Source of the DNA: DATLYF01 sp035575095
Lineage (GTDB): Bacteria; Pseudomonadota; Gammaproteobacteria; Competibacterales; Competibacteraceae
NCBI GenBank assembly: GCA_035575095.1
Contig: DATLYF010000011.1
Location: 1-28,204, forward strand
Length of the DNA: 28,204 nt
Direction of reading: 5' to 3'
Part shown: positions 24,489-28,204 of the stretch, in pieces
Layout of the letters: each line of letters starts with the position of its first letter
How positions within the stretch are numbered: position 1 is the first letter of the stretch
Notes under the pieces: model-generated
Told to the model about the DNA's origin: nothing
Database searches by the model: none
What the model saw: the letters and a program-made list of their open reading frames with translations, nothing else
Program-made: the position numbers and the translations under genes

Positions 24489-24563
24489 TCAGCGGACGTA
24501 GACGTAAGCGGTCACTTCGAAGCCCAGACGCAGGTCGCAATATTCGGGTTCGCTCCACAGCAT
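24489..24563 (-). CDS. pqqA: PqqA paralogue, precursor peptide (copy 2)
   Basis: Encodes a 24-residue peptide with the PqqA pattern. The core LGFEVTAYVYVR keeps Glu16 and Tyr20 in the same spacing as copy 1. The N-terminal half differs strongly (LWSEPEYCDLR) and contains a Cys and an extra Tyr. The C-terminus ends YVYVR instead of YIANR, so there is a second Tyr after the cross-link site. GGAGG lies about 10 bases before the ATG. It is short enough to be missed by automatic gene callers. Confidence 0.92.
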   Translation of the reverse strand: MLWSEPEYCDLRLGFEVTAYVYVR

Positions 24564-24598
24564 GATGTTTTCCTCCAGTCTTTGGGTTCAGATCTGTA

Positions 24599-24637
24599 CT
24601 GTCCCAAGGCAGGACAGCGGCATGGATCATCCATGCC
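24599..24637 (-). promoter_or_regulatory. Two palindromes in the pqqA2 leader
   Basis: CTGTCC and GGACAG flank 7 bases at 24599-24617. GGCATGGATCATCCATGCC at 24619-24637 is a perfect 9-bp palindrome around a single base. Both lie between the sigma-54 promoter and the pqqA2 start. They could be operators or RNA hairpins in the leader. Copy 1 has no equivalent. Confidence 0.5.
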
Positions 24638-24651
24638 CATCTTTAAGAATG

Positions 24652-24666
24652 GCAATAACGATGCCA
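24652..24666 (-). promoter_or_regulatory. Sigma-54 promoter of the second pqq operon
   Basis: On the minus strand TGGCATCGTTATTGC has GG-N10-GC spacing and a TTGC -12 element. The -24 half TGGCATC is identical to that of pedF. It lies 89 bp before the pqqA2 start. Confidence 0.75.
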
Positions 24667-24741
24667 TCAACATATCTTGTTGATTACACTGAAATTAACC
24701 ATCAGAACAGTGATACAAGAAAAAATGGAGAGAGGACAGAC

Positions 24742-24747
24742 TGTCAC
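24742..24747 (+). promoter_or_regulatory. TGTCAC site upstream of pqqA2
   Basis: A single TGTCAC hexamer lies about 76-81 bp upstream of the pqqA2 sigma-54 promoter, comparable in distance to the cluster at pqqA1. One hexamer alone is weak evidence; the shared position is what makes it notable. Confidence 0.4.
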
Positions 24748-24792
24748 GATTGCGGTGCAATCTCGGAACACTTCCACAATGAGCTCGAACAC

Positions 24793-25602
24793 TCAGTTGG
24801 GTCGAGCGCTACGCCGCCCGAGCCCGCGCTGCGGGTCGTAACCCCACACGGCGCACAGAAAAAACACCGCCGTGCAGCCGACCACCACGCCCAGGGCCAA
24901 CCCATTGAACTGGCCATACAAGGCGTAGCGGATCAGTTCCACGGCGTGGCTGAAGGGATTGACGCGGGCCAGCTGATACACCCACTCGGCGCCGGATTCT
25001 TGCAGCTTCCACAGCGGATACAGTGCCGGCGAGATGAAAAACATCGGGAAGATGACGAAATTCATGGTGCCGGCGAAGTTCTCGAGCTGGCGGATGGATA
25101 CCGACAGCAGCAGCCCCAGCGCCCCCAACATCAGCCCGCCGGCGAGCAGCGCCGGCAGGGCGTAGAGCGCGCCCAGGGGCGGCAGCGCGATGCCGTACAG
25201 CCAGGCGATGGCGAGAAAGGCATAGGCTTGCAGCAGCGACAACAGCGTGCCGGCGAGCAGCTTGCAGGCCAGCAGGTACCAGCGCGGCAGCGGCGCGGTG
25301 AGCAATAGCCGCATCATGCCCATCTCGCGGTCATAGACCATGGCCAGCGACGACTGCATGCCGTTGAACAGCAGCACCATGCCGAGCAGGCCGGGCAGGA
25401 TGTAGACCTGGTACTCCACGTAGGTGTCATAGGGCGGAATGATGGAGACGCCGAACACGTTCTGGAAGCCAGCGGCGAATACCACCAGCCACAGCAGCGG
25501 CCGCACCAGGGCGGCGAACAGCCGCCCGCTCTGGCGCAGCGACTTGCTCACCTCGCGGGCGATCACCGCGCCCAGGGCACGCACGGCATGCAGGGCGCGC
25601 AT
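24793..25602 (-). CDS. pedC: ABC transporter permease, PQQ-alcohol-oxidation type
   Basis: Encodes a 269-residue ABC-2 type permease with about six transmembrane helices. The family pattern includes RPLLWLVVFAAGFQNVFG near the N-terminus, VYDREMGMMRLLLTAPLPRWYLL in the middle and FFISPALYPLWKLQ with AVELIRYALYGQ near the end. It matches the PedC-type permease found next to PQQ-dependent alcohol dehydrogenase genes. It sits in the inner membrane with the ATPase of this operon and may export a compound. It starts 2 bp after the binding-protein stop. The ATPase, beta-propeller, binding protein and permease are all adjacent. Confidence 0.88.
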   Translation of the reverse strand: MRALHAVRALGAVIAREVSKSLRQSGRLFAALVRPLLWLVVFAAGFQNVFGVSIIPPYDTYVEYQVYILPGLLGMVLLFNGMQSSLAMVYDREMGMMRLLLTAPLPRWYLLACKLLAGTLLSLLQAYAFLAIAWLYGIALPPLGALYALPALLAGGLMLGALGLLLSVSIRQLENFAGTMNFVIFPMFFISPALYPLWKLQESGAEWVYQLARVNPFSHAVELIRYALYGQFNGLALGVVVGCTAVFFLCAVWGYDPQRGLGRRSARPN

Positions 25603-25604
25603 GG

Positions 25605-26795
25605 CTAGCCCCCGCCGGCCCGGCAGCGGCTGTCCGGGCGGTCGAAGCCGAGGGTGTCGAGGTTGTTGCTCTGGTGCAAAAAGCCTTCCAGCGGCGCTCG
25701 CTCCACCACCCAATTGTGACTAGTGAGCAGCAGCGGCTGGCGCAACTGCCCATCCCAGGAACGGAAATCGAGGCGATAGCCCTTGAAGCCGTCCAGCACC
25801 AGCCCGGCGCCGCGCAGATAGGCCGCAAGCTGCGCCGGATCGCGGCTCTGGGTGCGCAGCGCGGCTTCGGCCAGCGCCTTCACGCCCAGCCAGGCGGCCC
25901 AGGCGGCATCGTCCATGGGCCGCCCGGTCTGCTTGCGGAAGCGCTTGTTGAGCTGTGGCGCACCGTGGCGCTCCCAGGCCCAGTGCCAGGCCTCGGCCAG
26001 CAGCCCCTCGGCGCCAACCAGAGGACGCGGCAACTGGCCGCGGTAGGCCGCCTCACGGGCGAACTCGGCGCCGGCATCGGCGATGTAGAGCACATCGTAA
26101 TCGGCCCCGCTAGTCAGCAGCGCCAGATTGTTCTGCTCACGCTGGCGCGGGTCGTTGCCGTAGACGAAGGGGCGCACGGCGACGATCTTGAGGCCGAAAC
26201 GCCCGGCAGCGCGCTGGAAGCTCGCCACCCGCGCCGCATCGGCTGCCGCCGGCCCCTGCAGCACCAGCACCTGGCGCCACTTGCGCGCCACCAGGTACTG
26301 GGCCAGGGCGTCCTGGTACATGGCCTCGGCGGGGATGAGGTGCAGCAGATTGGCCCGGCATTGCGTCTGGCGCAGGGCATCGTCGCGGGCCGAGACGTTG
26401 AGCAGCAGCAGATCGTCGGCGGCCAGGGCCGCCAGCCGCTCACCGGGCAGATCGACTAGCACCGCCGCCGCCCCTGCCTGGCGCAGCACCGCCAGCCGCG
26501 CCGGCAGCTCTTCGGGACCGGCCGCCGATTCATGCCGCAGGTCGAGCGCCAGGCCCACCGCCGCCAGTGGAAAGCGCGCTTCCCTGGCCGCCAGCTCGGC
26601 GCCGGCATAGGGCCGCCCCCAGGGCAGGCCGCGCAGCTCTTCTTCCCGGTACTCGTCGCGGTAGCGCGGGTCATCGGCCAGGTCTAGATAGCCGACGGTG
26701 AGGGTTTCGGCGCCGTGGGCGGCGGTGCCGAGGCCACCGAGCAGCAAAATCAGGAGGAATAGGGTATCGGGCACTGGCGACCGCGTGGTTGACAC
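25605..26795 (-). CDS. ABC periplasmic binding protein of the PQQ-alcohol system
   Basis: Encodes a periplasmic substrate-binding protein of about 396 residues from GTG 26795. It has a signal peptide (LFLLILLLGGLGTAAHG), then ETLTVGYLDLADDPRYRDEY, a motif typical of the PQQ-alcohol-dehydrogenase-associated binding proteins. The rest follows the branched-chain-amino-acid binding fold (LLNVSARDDALRQ, RKWRQVLVLQG, DYDVLYIADAGAEFA). I prefer GTG 26795 because GAGGGGAG lies upstream. ATG 26816 overlaps the beta-propeller stop and is the alternative. It works with an exporter-like permease, which is unusual for a binding protein. The ligand is unknown. Confidence 0.85.
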   Translation of the reverse strand: MSTTRSPVPDTLFLLILLLGGLGTAAHGAETLTVGYLDLADDPRYRDEYREEELRGLPWGRPYAGAELAAREARFPLAAVGLALDLRHESAAGPEELPARLAVLRQAGAAAVLVDLPGERLAALAADDLLLLNVSARDDALRQTQCRANLLHLIPAEAMYQDALAQYLVARKWRQVLVLQGPAAADAARVASFQRAAGRFGLKIVAVRPFVYGNDPRQREQNNLALLTSGADYDVLYIADAGAEFAREAAYRGQLPRPLVGAEGLLAEAWHWAWERHGAPQLNKRFRKQTGRPMDDAAWAAWLGVKALAEAALRTQSRDPAQLAAYLRGAGLVLDGFKGYRLDFRSWDGQLRQPLLLTSHNWVVERAPLEGFLHQSNNLDTLGFDRPDSRCRAGGG

Positions 26796-26808
26796 AGGCG
26801 CTCTCCCC

Positions 26809-27786
26809 TCAATCATCCACCACCACGCTATGCGGCACCCGTCCTACCGGCACCGACTTGATCACCCGCCGGCTGGCGGTGTCGATCACCGACAGATCGT
26901 CGCTCAGCCCGTTGGCCACGAACAGCCGCGACTCGTCGCGGCTCAGCGCCAGGCCCCAGGCACGCCGTCCCACCAGCACCAGGTCGGTGATGCGCCGGCT
27001 CGGTACATCGACTACGGCGACGTGGTTGGCCCGCCCCAGGGTGATGTAGGCGATCCGGCCATCGCCGGTCATGACGATGCCCACCGGCGTGACGTCCTCG
27101 GGGCGGAAGCCCTTGGGCTGGAAGCGGATGCTGCCCACCACCTGGTTCTTGGCCGCATCGATGATGCTCACCGTGCCGGACAGCTCGTTGGTCACCCACA
27201 CTTCGCGTCCATCGGGGGTGATGGCGAAGCGGCGCGGACGGTTGTCCACCAGGATGTTGGCCTTGACCTGGAAACTTTCGGCATCGATGACGTGGACCAT
27301 ATTGGCCACCTCGGAGGTGACGTAGACGGTGCTGCCGTCGGGACTGGCCTTCACCCCCTCTGGCTCCTCGCCCACCGCCACCTCGGCCACGCGCCGGCCG
27401 CTGGCGATCTCTACGGCGCCGAACTCGGCGTCATCCTCGTAGGAGATGTAGAGCAGCCGGCCGTCGGTGCTGAGGTCGAAGATCTCCGGATCCTCGACGC
27501 CTGCGATGGAACGCTCCACCTTGAGGCTGGCCACGTCGATGATGTCGATACGGTTGCTGTTGCTGGCGGCGACAAAGAGCTTGTTTTTGTCGGCGTCGAA
27601 CTGCAGCCAGCGCGGGCGCTTGCCGGTGGGGATAGCGGCGACCCGCTCCAGGGTCTTGCCATCGAGCACCACCACCTGATCGTCCTTCTCGCTGCTGACG
27701 AACACGTAGCCAGTGCCCCGGGCCTGAGCCGCACTCGACAGCAGCAGAAGCAGCGCCAGACCGGCGCCAAGAGCCATTGACTTCAT
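26809..27786 (-). CDS. Exported beta-propeller protein of the PQQ-alcohol system
   Basis: Encodes a 325-residue secreted protein. A signal peptide (GLALLLLLSSAAQA) is followed by about seven YVTN-type repeats such as YVFVSSEKDDQVVVLD, KLFVAASNSNRIDIID, TVYVTSEVANMVHVID and RLFVANGLSDDLSVID. This matches the PQQ-dependent-catabolism-associated beta-propeller family. It is thought to lie in the periplasm, perhaps binding the transported product or the dehydrogenase. The start ATG overlaps the ATPase stop (ATGA). The open frame further upstream runs into the ATPase gene and is a shadow. Confidence 0.9.
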   Translation of the reverse strand: MKSMALGAGLALLLLLSSAAQARGTGYVFVSSEKDDQVVVLDGKTLERVAAIPTGKRPRWLQFDADKNKLFVAASNSNRIDIIDVASLKVERSIAGVEDPEIFDLSTDGRLLYISYEDDAEFGAVEIASGRRVAEVAVGEEPEGVKASPDGSTVYVTSEVANMVHVIDAESFQVKANILVDNRPRRFAITPDGREVWVTNELSGTVSIIDAAKNQVVGSIRFQPKGFRPEDVTPVGIVMTGDGRIAYITLGRANHVAVVDVPSRRITDLVLVGRRAWGLALSRDESRLFVANGLSDDLSVIDTASRRVIKSVPVGRVPHSVVVDD

Positions 27787-28204
27787 GCTTCCTCCCTTGT
27801 GGTTGACATGCTGGCAGATGCCTCCTCCGCCCCGCCGGTCAAGCGCAGAAACGCCTCCGCCAGATCGGGGCAGTCCAGTTCGCGGCGCAGGCTCTCGGGC
27901 GTGCCCTGGCGCAGCACCCGGCCGCGGTGCAGGATGATGACGCGGTCGGCCGGTTCGGCCTCGTCGACCAGATGCGTGGCCCACAGCACCGCCAGGTCGC
28001 GCTGCCGGCACAGCTCGCGCACCTCGCGCAGCAACTGGCGGCGCGAGGCCGGATCGAGGCCGACGGTGGGCTCGTCCATGAGCAACAGCCGCGGCTGGTG
28101 CAACAGGGCACGGATCAGCTCCACCTTGCGCCGGTTGCCGCCGGACAGCGTGCGTACCGGCTCGGCCGCCTGCCCATCGAGGCCGAGCCGCGCCAGATCG
28201 GCGG
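27783..28204 (-). CDS. ABC transporter ATP-binding protein, 5' part outside the window
   Basis: Encodes the C-terminal 139 residues of an ABC ATPase; the upstream part with Walker A is beyond the window edge. The signature motif LSGGNRRK, Walker B LLLMDEPTVGLDP and the switch His in WATHLVDEAE are all visible. The downstream end (GRVLRQGTPESLRREL) is typical of ABC-2 export ATPases. It matches the PQQ-catabolism-associated ATPase, with the permease, binding protein and beta-propeller genes following. Confidence 0.9.
   Translation of the reverse strand, partial: ADLARLGLDGQAAEPVRTLSGGNRRKVELIRALLHQPRLLLMDEPTVGLDPASRRQLLREVRELCRQRDLAVLWATHLVDEAEPADRVIILHRGRVLRQGTPESLRRELDCPDLAEAFLRLTGGAEEASASMSTTREEA

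Overview
This is a high-GC gammaproteobacterial chromosome segment. The ydbH-ynbE-ydbL trio is typical of Gammaproteobacteria, and the protein sequences and coding style fit that class, but I cannot name a genus. The window looks like ordinary chromosome: I see no tRNA, rRNA, CRISPR array or complete insertion sequence.

Layout. (1) 1-4742, + strand: a purine and allantoin catabolic operon. It holds the 3' end of an FCD-type GntR regulator, then puuE, uraD, alc, allA and guaD, converting guanine and urate-derived intermediates to ureidoglycolate, glyoxylate and urea. (2) 4830-7565, +: ydbH-ynbE-ydbL, an envelope-spanning AsmA-like lipid transport system. (3) 7555-9305, -: a FIST-like protein and an ISL3-type zinc-finger protein without a transposase catalytic domain. 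(4) 9404-15577: divergent pedF (cytochrome c-550) and a sigma-54 activator of the AcoR type, followed by a complete pqqABCDE operon. The 24-codon pqqA lies at 12422-12496. (5) 15662-17799: an NhaR-like LysR regulator, divergent from an HPF/RaiA-like gene and a Bax-inhibitor-1 family gene. A decayed P-type ATPase remnant follows. (6) 18325-20314, -: an NAD-dependent aldehyde dehydrogenase with its DUF779 partner. (7) 20555-24563, -: a second pqq set, pqqA2-pqqD2-pqqE2. It is tightly coupled to a 30-residue single-helix peptide, a PuuD-like membrane protein, a SerC paralogue and a PyrD paralogue. (8) 24793-28204, -: the ABC transporter cassette of PQQ-dependent alcohol oxidation systems (permease, periplasmic binding protein, beta-propeller and partial ATPase).

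How it fits together. Regions 4 and 6-8 form an alcohol-oxidation locus: PQQ synthesis, the cytochrome c electron acceptor, the aldehyde dehydrogenase for the next step and an ABC system. No quinoprotein alcohol dehydrogenase gene lies in the window. Four transcription units (pedF, pqqABCDE, the aldehyde dehydrogenase and pqqA2DE2) each have a GG-N10-GC sigma-54 promoter. TGTCAC or related repeats lie roughly 55-120 bp upstream of each. The one sigma-54 activator in the window is the natural candidate controller.

The most novel part is 20555-24563. There, a duplicated PqqA/PqqD/PqqE peptide-modification module sits with two relatives of primary-metabolism enzymes that have lost signature substrate-binding residues. 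The SerC paralogue has lost the phosphate-binding His41/Arg42 and the Arg of the GHR motif. The PyrD paralogue has lost the catalytic Ser and the orotate-site loops. This suggests a specialised cofactor or peptide-tailoring pathway that may feed on, or diverge from, PQQ biosynthesis.
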